Assembly (NCBI GenBank): GCA_963854835.1
Contig: OY978530.1
Coordinates: 22,638,937-22,702,936 of the forward strand
Direction: 5' to 3'
DNA: 64,000 bases
Source of the DNA: Megamerina dolium
Taxonomy: Eukaryota > Arthropoda > Insecta > Diptera > Megamerinidae
Part shown: positions 30,648 through 41,700 of the stretch, in pieces
Position numbering within the stretch: the stretch's first letter is position 1
How the letters are laid out: each line of letters begins with the position of its first letter
The notes under the pieces: generated by a model
Seen by the model: only the letters and a program-made list of their open reading frames with translations
Told to the model about the DNA's origin: nothing
Databases searched by the model: none
Position numbers and translations under genes: made by a program

Positions 30648-31132
30648 ACATACGCACATACATATCTGCAATATACAAACAATCAAACTCGTTCTATTTG
30701 CCTATGTAAAAAGTATATGTACGTATGCGCATGAATTTGTTTTGTATGTGGAAGACAAAATAGAACATCAGAAAATTGAAGAGTATTTTTCTTCCCCAAG
30801 AAACGAGAGCAAAAGCAACAATAAATACGCAGGCGTAAGTAGATAAGTGTGTGTACCAATGCGACTGAAATCGACGAAAGACGAACAATTTGATGTGTTG
30901 AAGTGTTTCTTCTTGATTTTGGTGGCTGTTGGATGGCACGAAAAGACAAAATCTTCAAAAAATGCCAAATAATCCAATCGCAAGTGCTGTGTTGCCGATT
31001 GAGTGCAATTATCAATGAAAAATATAGTATTCTGCTGAGCATACGTACATATACTTTTTACATAGGCAAATAGAGAAATTGAAATTGAGCGAGTTTGATT
31101 GTTTGTATATTGCAGATATGTATGTGCGTATG
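30648..31132. mobile_element. Foldback element with about 85-bp inverted repeats
   Basis: Arms at 30648-30730 and 31039-31132 are inverted copies: catacgcacatacatatctg with tatgtatgtgcgtatg, caatatacaaacaatcaaac with gtttgattgtttgtatattg, and catatactttttacataggc. The right arm has about a dozen extra bases in the middle. Roughly 310 bp lies between. There is no transposase, so it is a MITE or foldback element of unknown superfamily. No clear target duplication. Confidence 0.75.
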
Positions 31133-31137
31133 TACAT

Positions 31138-31925
31138 ATGTGGATAGAATAAAAATTGATTGCACATGCGTGTTGGATATTGATAAGGCATTTTTATTTC
31201 TCTGATGATATTATAATATATAAATCTTTTGTAAATTTAAATTCTAATTTTTTTATAAAATAAGATGTTTTTAAAAAAATTAAATGAAATAAATAAATTA
31301 TGTCTAAATAATAAATATTACTTAAAGATTAAATAACAAATAATATTAAATAAATGATATAAATGAAGAAATATTATTGAATATGATGGAAGAATATCAA
31401 AATACACAAATATGAACAATATAAAATCTGTACGCATGTACGCATGCTGTTGTATGTTATGTGCAGTCCGCTTTCGTCTTCTTCCAATGTTGTTTTCTAC
31501 TTTTTGCCGTATGATCGAACCATTTGTTCGATTGTCCACTTCTTTTTCGTCTGATATTTCGGTTCATACACTTTCAACAGAAAATCCACTCCCGCTGATT
31601 TCTGGTTATTCCTTTTAAAATTTTGTATACTGGAAAGTGAGAATTCTCTAAGCATATATATCTCTGCTAAAACTGTGCGAATTCATTTGACAACCTAAAT
31701 TATTTGTTTTGGAATTTGCCTTTTATAAATATATCTATAAAATTAATAATTTTGTGGTGGTTTTCGGACTCTTTAACGATATAATAAATTTGCAGCAGAA
31801 GAGGAGTATGTTGAGCAGACGATTTGAAGTTAATCAAACAGTACATTTTCCAAGATTAAGATTTAACTATAGCTTCTATTTTAAAAAGATAGGAATGTTT
31901 ATTTTAGCGATACCGTTTATGCACA
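31138..31925. other. AT-rich region left of the Harbinger transposase
   Basis: Possibly the left end of the Harbinger element. Nothing certain; an open frame at 31412-31618 has no recognisable motif. Confidence 0.4.
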
Positions 31926-31929
31926 GCTA

Positions 31930-33499
31930 GATAATTTTGCGAAATTCTTAAAGCCGTTTTGAGAAAGGACATTGTCATTATAAAGCGGCACTTACGGATG
32001 ACCACCACAGCCTTGGAATCAATTATGCATTTTTCGGAAAGCTTTTTGAATACGCAAAGAGGTTGGACACGTTATTTTGATGTCACTGTGTTTCTTTACT
32101 GGCATGGACGTGGCGCTAGCTATCGTGTTACAGGGTCATAGTTCACCATATCCAGCTATACTGTTCGTGACATTGTACACAAGTGTCTTGAAAGATTTTT
32201 AAAGTTAATGCCAACAGTCATAAAATATCCTTCTACAGATCAATATCCTGATATCGCGGAAAAGTTAAATAGGCGATCTGGGTGTACAATATTCAGCAAC
32301 GTGGTGGGAGCTATAAATGAAGCTCATGTGCGAGTTTCTGCACCTATCCGAATACGAGATCAATACATGAACAGGAAATCTCAAACATCTATTCAATTTC
32401 AAGCAGTGTGTTCTAGCAATATGGAATTTATTTCAATTTGTAGCGGTTATCCTGGATCAGTACACTACGCAGATCATAGCTTTCCAGCAGCAGCCTATTA
32501 CCTTTTATGTGAAAGTGGTTATACATGTCGAACTAGTCCAATCACTATTTTAACACCTTATAAAAGAGTGAATCGGCTCACTGGAAGACAAAGAAAATTC
32601 AATGAGTTACACTGTACAGCCCGTAGTGTAATTGAATCAGCTTTTGGCATGAAAGTACGTTGGCGTTGTATTTTCGATAAAATTTTGCGTTTAAAAATAA
32701 CGCGCTGTGTTCAAGCAATTGCAGTAGTTTGTATAAAGCATAATATATGCCTTATGCTGCAACTAGCCACCGACGTAGCGTACGTACGTAGTATCAATGC
32801 AAAATTGCATTGATACTCTCCGCTACGAGCAACGTCTACGTCACCGTCATACGTTGGTTAGTTTTCGTTAACACGGCATTCCCATAAGATAGGTCGTGTC
32901 AGCTGACACGACCACGAAAACTCATCACCGTATGACGGTGACGTAGACGTTGCTCGTAGCGGAGAGAATCAACAGCAATTAGATTTTTAACGTAAAAACG
33001 TGTCAGCTGATCGCTCTATATGTTTACAGGGTTACCAGCTTAGACTTTTATAAATGAATAAAAAATTAACTAAAAAAGTTTAGTTTTTTCTTTAATTAAT
33101 CAAAACTATCATCGTGTTTAGTTATTTATTAAAATATACTTCACGTATATTAATTTTTATTATTAAATTAATTAATGTGATTAAAAGCATGCACGCACAG
33201 TGTTACATGGCAACATTGTTATGTATGTATAAAAGAAAGAACAGTCGATTTCTCCGCCGCTGCTACTGGCATAACTTTTGACAAATTTTTGCTCTTACGT
33301 ACGAGCGGTACGTACGTACGCTTCGTCGGTGGCTAGTTGCAACATTAATGATGGCTTTGAAGAAGTTCATGAAATACAGGAGCTACTGTCTGAACAAAAT
33401 AGTAACTCTACTATTAACATGGAAGACGACCAACATCATTATGTCGCCGCTTACGCGATGGCATTTCAAGCCAAATTACAATGTAAATTTTTAATTTAA
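31930..33499 (+). pseudogene. PIF/Harbinger transposase (HARBI1-like nuclease), interrupted
   Basis: N-terminal part TTTALESIMHFSESFLNTQR and YFDVTVFLYWHGRGASYRVT (31990-32140), a frameshift, then an open stretch 32208-32750: GCTIFSNVVGAINEAHVRV (where the first catalytic Asp of the GxIDGTH motif is Asn here), QTSIQFQAVCSS, SICSGYPGSVHYADHS, LLCESGYTCRTSPITILTPY, RQRKFNELHCTARSVIESAF and GMKVRWRCIF. This is the DDE_4 nuclease order ending with the conserved Glu. A 572-bp palindromic element interrupts it at 32764-33335. The C-terminus continues at 33344-33499 (INDGFEEVHEIQELLSEQNS). The altered first Asp in the catalytic motif suggests loss of activity. Confidence 0.8.
32756..33343. mobile_element. 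MITE with 25-bp terminal repeats and nested palindromes
   Basis: Terminal inverted repeats 32764-32788 and 33311-33335 (tagccaccgacg...cgtacgtacg) differ at one base. They are flanked by an 8-bp target duplication with one mismatch (gctgcaac, 32756-32763; gttgcaac, 33336-33343), and removing the insert reconnects the Harbinger reading. Inside are a perfect 38-bp inverted repeat (32816-32853 with 32929-32966), a 22-bp palindrome ggtcgtgtcagctgacacga+cc (32892-32913) and a 28-bp palindrome (32790-32817). An 8-bp duplication suggests hAT-type mobilisation, but the ends are not the classic CAGGG type. Confidence 0.8.
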
Positions 33500-33559
33500 A
33501 TTTTAATAAAAACAAATAAAGAAATTCATAACTTCATAATACATAAATAAATAAAAAAT

Positions 33560-34235
33560 TAACAAAATTCCACAAAATAAGTTTTTTTTCAAAAACTTCG
33601 AAAAGCACCTTGCTGTCTTGCGTAACTCCTTATCTGTTTTTAATAAGGAAGCCTTTATCTGATCATCACTTTTCTGCCTTATCTAGCAAAAGACGAGAAT
33701 GAAGGCTACAGATCCTCTCTTGAAATATCCGCATTGCTTTGGCCACGACGAGCAAGTGGTGAGGCAGCAGGTAGTGGTGAAACTAGCGATTCTTCAATTT
33801 CAGTGATGTCACTATTTATTAAAAGCGGTGGGTTTATATTATGCCGCTTTAAGCAAAATATATGCATTTTTCAAAGTGGCACTAGGTTCTTGCTAGCTTC
33901 AACTCCTCAGACCCGCATCCTGTTGGAGGCTCTTTGATGCGCTGAAAACATGAACGGAGAATATGTAAATAATCAATATTCCCCAATAGTTTTTGGCATA
34001 CTCACCTTATATTTTTCAATCAGATTGGCCCACTTTTTTTTTTAATTTCAGCTAATCTTCGCCTATTCCACTTTCTGAACCTATATACACAATGGTAACA
34101 TAAACATAAAAATACTAGTAATAAATTATCACTTACTCCCAAGCAGTCCTAGCGTTCATTACTTTCCCTGTAAACAAATGGTCTAGCTCTATATCTATAA
34201 AGCATTCCGTCTGCTCTTCTGACCCTGCAAAATAA
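33560..34235 (-). pseudogene. Harbinger accessory gene (MADF/Myb-like DNA-binding protein)
   Basis: On the minus strand, reading from 34230: an acceptor-like attttgcag, then SEEQTECFIDIELDHLFTGK and VMNARTAWE (34140-34228). Next, AEIKKKWANLIEKYK-like sequence ends at a gtgagt donor (about 34007). After a roughly 75-bp intron with ttttcag acceptor comes RIKEPPTGCGSEELKLA (about 33885-33940), then NSDITEIEESLVSPLPA (about 33760-33820) and DQIKASLLKTDKELRKTAR (about 33600-33660). The pattern W..L...YK followed by PPTGSG is typical of MADF/Myb-like proteins that PIF/Harbinger elements carry as a second gene, here convergent with the transposase. Frame breaks show it is decayed. Confidence 0.65.
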
Positions 34236-34639
34236 TATACATCGAATTACACATATGCTGATCTGCATTAATGCAATTACATTAGACGTACTCGCACACA
34301 GCCTTAATCCTTAAATTTCGTTTAAGTAGTACACACAATGTGCGCGTTCTACACTATATCATTCTAATACTTAACACTGTAACGTCAGTTATTTAGCAGC
34401 GCATGAATAAAAAAATAGAAATGCATATAAAAGCTGGGAAATATTAATGCAGTAAATCAAAACATAAACTAAACACATACAGTCTAGGACGACAGTTATA
34501 CAAGAAAGGACCATTGTGATGTCACACGGATGTTCCCATTTCGTTTTATCGTTGAATCAACAGGATTTAATTTGGAATTTCAGAAAATTGCTTATTCAAA
34601 TCTCTAAAAGTGGGGCTAGATAATTTAAATATCTCCATA
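34236..34639. other. Spacer, nothing recognised
   Basis: AT-rich, no coding motif or inverted repeat noticed. Confidence 0.4.
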
Positions 34640-34915
34640 GTAGTTTTCATAACTTTCATAACGCAGGACAAGTGCATTGTATATGTGTGACGGCTTCTAG
34701 ACCTCGTCTATACAACTTCTACAAAAGTTATGCGTGAAATGGCACAAACCCATCATAACGGCGTGAGTGCCTATGAGATAGTTATCAGTAAGAACTCTTA
34801 CAACGGTTGAAATGTCTTTTTTGTTTAGATCATTAAGTTTATATGAGCGTTTATAACTAAGAACGGACCACGACAAATTCGCCGGCATGCAGATCAATTC
34901 GGTCAATTTTTAAAA
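34640..34915 (-). pseudogene. I-type LINE C-terminal scrap
   Basis: Minus-strand DISTVVRVLTDNYLIGTHAV then MGLCHFTHNFCRSC. This resembles the segment after the RNase H domain of I-group LINEs, where a conserved GHC..G.HA...G......CR.C motif precedes a short cysteine-rich end. Only about 90 codons remain. Confidence 0.6.
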
Positions 34916-35206
34916 TTAATTTCCTAAAATTTAGGTTTGTATTTGTATACCCAACGATCTGTTTTCTACACCACTGTGTCTGGTACCCCACTATAGAAGT
35001 ATGTTGTTCCAGTCTGCACTCTAGTTAAGAGATTTTTTGGTCCGCAGCGGCGAATAGCTCAACTAAAAGTTATATAAAGAGATTGGCCAATCGGAATCGC
35101 ATTTTCCCCTAAATTAAAATTTAAAATTGGTTTTAGGGTTTTGTATCAGTCAGTTAGTGTCAACTCTTCCTTTGTATTGTAATCTCTTGTGTGTTTCTGT
35201 CCACAG
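34916..35206. other. Intron 5' of the first visible fibulin exon
   Basis: Ends in ttctgtccacag, a good splice acceptor. No upstream exon recognised. Confidence 0.5.
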
Positions 35207-35704
35207 ATGATATATGCGGAAAGGTGCTAAATTTATGCGCACACATTTGTGAGAACACTAAAGAAGCATATCGGTGCAAATGCAATCCTGGCTACCGGCT
35301 GGATAAAAATAATGTCACCTGTACACCAATTAAGCACAAATCAATCAATGTGGTCGATGAGGTCGATGATGGCGCCAACGACAACGAAAGCGATGATGAC
35401 GGCGATGCTGACGACAACAATGCCAATAATTTTGAGGACAGGACTTCATTATCAATAGCAGATAAAACGGCGGAAGGTGTTGGTACGGCTGGTACTGTTA
35501 TGTCAGTGTGTTCGGATGGGTATGAATATAATGGTGAAGATGAAAAGTGTATTGATATCGATGAATGCAGCAGCATTTCCAGGAACGTTTGTAAGCCTAG
35601 TCAATATTGCCACAATACGATTGGTAGTTATCGTTGTCTTAACGTGAGATCAAAAAATTGCGAAGTGGGCTATCGTCATGATGCTAAACTTGAAGAATGT
35701 GAAG
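35207..35704 (+). CDS. Fibulin-like gene, visible exon 1
   Basis: Acceptor tgtccacag, donor gtaata; phase 1 at both ends. Encodes an EGF module ([15 protein letters not shown] through [11 protein letters not shown]), then an acidic, low-complexity insert (about residues 50-85, rich in D, N and E), the cysteine-containing end of another module, and a calcium-binding EGF starting [19 protein letters not shown]. Confidence 0.85.
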
Positions 35705-38700
35705 GTAATAAGGACGATTATATCATCATCTTTAACGTATTAATTATTTTCTTTTACAGACATTAATGAATGTTTCGAACGTGCAGATGATTGTGGTGCA
35801 AACGAGCAATGCATAAACACGCGCGGTAGCTACAAATGTCAAAGCGTTAAGCATAATACGGAGGATGAACAAAAATGCAAATTGGGCTACACGTACAGCG
35901 CAGAACATAACGAATGTGTGGATTACGATGAATGCGGTGATTCGCCCTGTGAGCTGGACTATGCATGTTATAACTATCCAGGCAATTATAAATGTAAGAA
36001 AACGCTTGTCGGTGCTACGGCTTTTAACAACAGCGATGAAATACAATTTTCTAAATTGCACGTTACTGCCGGACGCGAGTCGAGCCGAGATTGGTGTGCG
36101 GAAGGTTTTTATTTTCGACATGGCCATTGTATAGACATTGATGAGTGCGCAACAGAGAGTGCTTGCGATAGTAGCCAAGTGTGTACGAATGATATTGGTG
36201 GCTATCATTGCGACTGTAAGATCGGTTATAATTTGGACACCACCACAAATGCTTGTACCGGTACGTGTATCATTTTGTGTTTTTTTTTTCCAATAGTTGG
36301 TATTTTGTTATTGCGCTACTTCTTGCAGATATTAATGAATGCTCCATCAATAATCACAACTGTTTGCCGTCACAGCGCTGCGACAATACGGTTGGCTCGT
36401 ACATTTGCACACGTCTACAAAGCTGTGGCACCGGCTACACTCTAAATGCGGAAACAGGCATTTGTGATGGTGCGATTACGATACTATAACTATAACTCTC
36501 TATACTACGTATATATAATTATGTTCTTCTTTCATGCAGATGATGATGAGTGTACTTTGAATACTCACAATTGTACGCCCGATTATCAATGTTTCAATAC
36601 GAAAGGTTCATTTCGTTGTTACCGCCGACCATTGTCAACGACGTCAACAGAAAGAACAGGGTCGACAACGCCAACAACAACGACAACTTTAAAAGCTTCG
36701 TCTCCAGCTACTGAATTCACGCAACGTGGGCCGTATCAACAGCGGACGAATTACATTTACAACCCTACATATATGGCGCATCAGATGCTTAGCCGCAATA
36801 ATTTGCCAGAATCTATTCCTTCATTATTGCCACATTATCTTGGTGATAATTATGGTATGACTCTATCTTGTGGCTCAGGTTTCCAACGAAATCAGTTGGG
36901 TGCTTGTGTCGGTGAGTGTGTTGTGATTGCTCCGTATACCATCTCTATTTTTCTCTAATTATTTCTCTCTCCATATATAGATGTCAATGAATGTTTAGTA
37001 AAAAATCCTTGTGGATCACATCAGCGCTGTGCCAATACAAATGGCTCTTATCGCTGCTATAATTTGTTGCAATGCTCGCCGGGACACAAGTCCACACCAG
37101 ATGGCAGTACATGTGTGGGTGGGTATATATACAGTATGATCCGCAGAGGTACTCTTAATTCCATTTATTTTTCTTCCCTAATCGAGATAAAAAAGGATAG
37201 CAGATACATTTCAAGGTTGCAACAACAACTTCACCTTGTTCGAGTAATTGTGCACCCAATTAAGAAGAATCCTCGAAATGTTTTTGTTTTTACTCTTATT
37301 TGTAAACATTTCACTTTATTGTCATTGTGTTCTACAGAATTGCATCTAATGTTGGTTCAGGGCATCATTGCTCTTTTACATTCCAACTCTTTCTTTCGCT
37401 AGCTGGCGCCAGTTAGAAACTCCAAGCGGTGTTAAGTTCTCCAGTACTTGGTCTTTCCAGCGGAGGTTAAGTCTGCCTCTTCTCCGTAATTCATAACCGT
37501 TCCGAATATAACACCTTCTTAGCCAGAGCGTGTTCTTCCATTCGCTTGACATGACCTAGATAGCGCAGCTGCTTAATTTCAATACGGTTTACTATGTCGG
37601 TATCGACATAGAACTCATGGAGAACTCATCGGCATACGCCAACAGCATAACACTTACGTTGAAGATAGTGCTATTATGTAGTAGATCAGCAGTTCGTATT
37701 ATTTTCTCCATAATAAGAATGAAGAAGTCATACAATAACGATTTACCTTGTCTAAATCATCGTGTAGTAGTAAACGGGGAGGGGTCCTTTCCAATTTTCA
37801 CTTCATAACGTGAATTACACAGTGTCTTTCTGCAAAGACGAATGAGCTTAGCAGGAATACCGAACTCAGATATTGTTGTATAGAGGTAATCCCTTATCGG
37901 ACTGTCGAAGCGGCTTTATTATTAACAAATAGATAGTGTGGGTCGATCTGTTTTTCTTAGGTCTTCTCCAGGATTTTTCGCAGTGTGAAAATCTGGTCAA
38001 TGGTAGATTTACCAGGTCGGAAGCCACACTGATAAGGTTCAATTGTTCTTAGTATCGTTAATTTTTTTATTGAAACGTTATATGTAAATCAAAAATACTT
38101 CTCATATAATTACAACTAGTCTACAACTATTACAACTAGTTCGCCTTCTGATCTGTAGGTCGTGGTTCAATCCCCGGCTGATGCATAACAAATTTAATAT
38201 CGATAAGATTTTTCTTTCAAACGGTACCCACCTGTCGGCAAGCAATTGGCAATTCTTCCGACAGCAACAACTTGCCATGAAAAAGCTTCTTAAAGAACTC
38301 TGTGACAAAGCTCAGAAAAAGTGATGTCACAAGTGTTCTGCCGTTCGGAACCGGCTAAATAAGTAGGTCCCATCTAATACTGTCCAAATTTTAGACGCAC
38401 AACAGTAATGGAAGAGAAGCTCGGCCAATGAGCCCTTTGGGGCTTTAAATGCCACATATTTATTTTTATTTTAGTCTACAACTAACAAATAAAAATTTTA
38501 TAATTAATAACACTGTGTAGTAGCCTCTTTGGAAGCAGATTTATTCCAACTAGGTCTGAAAACTACACTCTACAAGTCTCTCATCATGCCTGTCCTAAGA
38601 TCTTTGGACCTATTTGCGTTGCACACCAATTGTTTCGGAAACCATTTTTATCTCTTGGTCTCTGTTCGCAGCAGCACTAATTTTATATCGGGACTCGCAG

Positions 38701-41700
38701 CACTATTTCTATTTCGGGACTCGCAGAGCTAACTTTCATGATCATATAATAAACTATCATCTTCTATTGGAATGTACTAAATCTCGAGATCATATACGAA
38801 ACTGTAATTCTCTTATTCTCTCTGAATTTAGTGATCATACATGCAACTGTAAACTCTCTCATTGCAGTTGACTAAAATTTTATCTATTTCTTTTATTATC
38901 TCATTCTTATGTGCATATAATCATAAGCATAGCCTAACTTTAATATTCTACAACTGTTAAATTCACTTCTACTGCGACCACGAATCAATAAAGTTAACAA
39001 ACTTTTTTTAAGAGTTTAATTTTAAATTTGCAAATAGGTGGAGCAAATCAGCTCTTCCTCGAAACATTTGGTAACCCCGACGTGATCGGGTTAGAAGTCA
39101 TTTCGCGTTATAACTATTTGAGTTTTAACTAAACCACATTTTCGTAAATTTTTTCGCAAATTCGAAGTTAATAAAACTTAAAATAAATCAATTTTGTTGC
39201 GGCAATATATAAACACATAACGGAGGTAACTGGTGATAATACCGTTACTCCTATTTTCATACTTATCGTACGGCACATATTTATTTGCAAAGCCAACATG
39301 CCAAAAGGCAACAAATCGAAAAAAGGCACAGCAGCAGATGTAACGATTAACAGCTCAGATTCAATTTCATTTAACAAAAGGAAAAGTGCATCGATTAAAC
39401 ATCAACTAATGGCACTAAATAAAACTTTGTCGGTGCAGCGTGTCACGAGAGCTCAATTTACATCGAAGGACAAATGTAAGGCACTCATCCACCGTTAGGC
39501 ATTTCGCATTGGATGAATCACCGTCCACATTATTTTCATCGTTACGAAAATCTCGACTTCCCGAGTTGAAAATACCGAAATTCAGTGGAGCATACATCGA
39601 TTGGCCTAATTTCTTCGCCATGTTCAGCAGTGTTATTGACAAGGACTTAGAATTGAGCAAAGTGGAAAAACTTCAACATCTGCGCGCTAGTTTGCAAGGA
39701 GCCGCATTAGAAACCATTTGCTCACTTGAGCCAGTTGATGAGAATTATGATAAAGCCGTGACTCTACTAAAGAATCGATTTGATAATAAATTACTTGTTT
39801 TTCAGGCACACATTAAGGCGATTTTCGGCCTTAAAATTGTTGATAGAAGTTCTGCTAGTGTCTTGCGAGAATTGAGCGACAAATTCAATTCACATCTTCG
39901 CGCACTTTACACCTTGGCAACATCTGAACAAATTTTAGATGGGTTACTGATACATCTTGCCACCAGAAAATTCGATCAGAAGACACAGGAGAAATGGGAA
40001 GAGGACTTGCCGATACAGACATTGCCAACTTTGAATTCAATGACCTCGTTTTTGGCGAAGCGATGCCGCATGATGGAAAATTTGGAAAGTGCTAAGGTAA
40101 AGCAAACACCTAGCAGTCAGGTGGGCAAAAATTCGAATACCAATAAAGGCATTAGAAACGTTTTGGTAGCATCTTCAAGCTCCTCTAGCTTTTGCGTATT
40201 TTGCGATTCGAAAGACCATTATATAAATAATTGTATAAAATTCATAAATTTATCGCCGAATTTGCGCTACAAGGAAGCTAAGCGGCTTCAACTTTGTTTA
40301 AATTGTCTACGCAAAGGCCATAGCCTACAACGATGTAAGTCTGGGCATTGTCGTCATTGCTCAGTCAAACACAATTCTCTTCTTCACATGAACCCAATTT
40401 CATCGTCTTCAAATCCACAAGAAATTGAAGCTACAACCTCGTCACAACAAACACTCATTTCATCGTTAACTTCAAGTTCAATCTCTCAAGCTTCGAAATC
40501 TATCGGCAGTAGTAATGTATTGCTAGCTACAGCAATGATTTTAGTAAAAAATCGTTCAGGCGTCTTCGTTCCATGCCGCGCTATTCTCGACTCAGCATCT
40601 CAAATAAATTTCGTAACTACTCGCTTGGCAAATCTGTTGCAACTTCCATTCAAAAAATCAACAATTGTGATCTCCGGTATTGGCGAATCCAACTTCGTTG
40701 CTGACAAGGAGATTGACGTTTTCGCACAATCGCAAGATAAAAGCTACAACACTTCGTTCGCTGCTGTGGTCACACCCAGCATAACAGATTATCAAACTAA
40801 CTTCAACCTTACTTCGGAATGGAAGATACCATCAAATATTACACTCGCAGATCCACTATTCTGCAAACCACAGCGCATTGACTTGCTTATTGGCGCAGGT
40901 TTATTTTTTGATTTGATGTGTGTTGGCCAAATTCGCATTGCTAGTAATTTGCCAATGTTACAAAAAACTCGACTGGGTTGGGTTGTGTCTGGAGGTGTTT
41001 CATACACCACCAAACAATCATCGTCACTCGCAGCTTGCACCAAAAACGTATCTGAACAACAACAAAACAACAATTCGTTGAACGATATTGTTAAAAGATT
41101 TTGGGAAATAGAGAACTGTTTCGACTCTGCTCCTCCATCTTCTGAAGAAGACGATTGGTGTGAGCAGCATTTCAAAGAAAATTTCACTCGTTTAGCTTCG
41201 GGAGAGTATTCGGTACGTTTGCCTGCAAAAAGAAACTTGAGCGCTCTTGGCGACTCACATAATCGTGCTCTTCGAAGATTTAAAAACTTAGAGCGAAAAT
41301 TGGAAAATAATTATGATTTGAAAACTCAATATATTTCCTTTATGAATGAGTATGCATCGCTGCACCATATGTCACTGGCAAAACCACAAGCCACAACAAC
41401 AACTTATTTTCTACCACATCACTGCGTTCAAAAGCTTGACAGCACAACGACTAAGCTTCGCGTCGTATTCGATGGCTCCGCAAAAACAACAACGGGCTAC
41501 TCGCTAAATGACGTTTTGTTAGCGGGCCCAACTATTCAGCCAAAATTGTTCAAAACTCTTTTACAATTTCGCTTTCGTAAATTCGCTCTTTGCGGAGACA
41601 TATGTAAAATGTACCGATGTGTACGTGTGACATCTCCAGACGAATACCTTCAATGTATATTATGGCGTGAGCATCCACTCAATGAGATAAAGGTATACAA

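Noticed and set aside
35292..35576. Long minus-strand Ser-rich frame opposite fibulin exon 1
   Set aside because: Mirror of the acidic insert on the coding strand.
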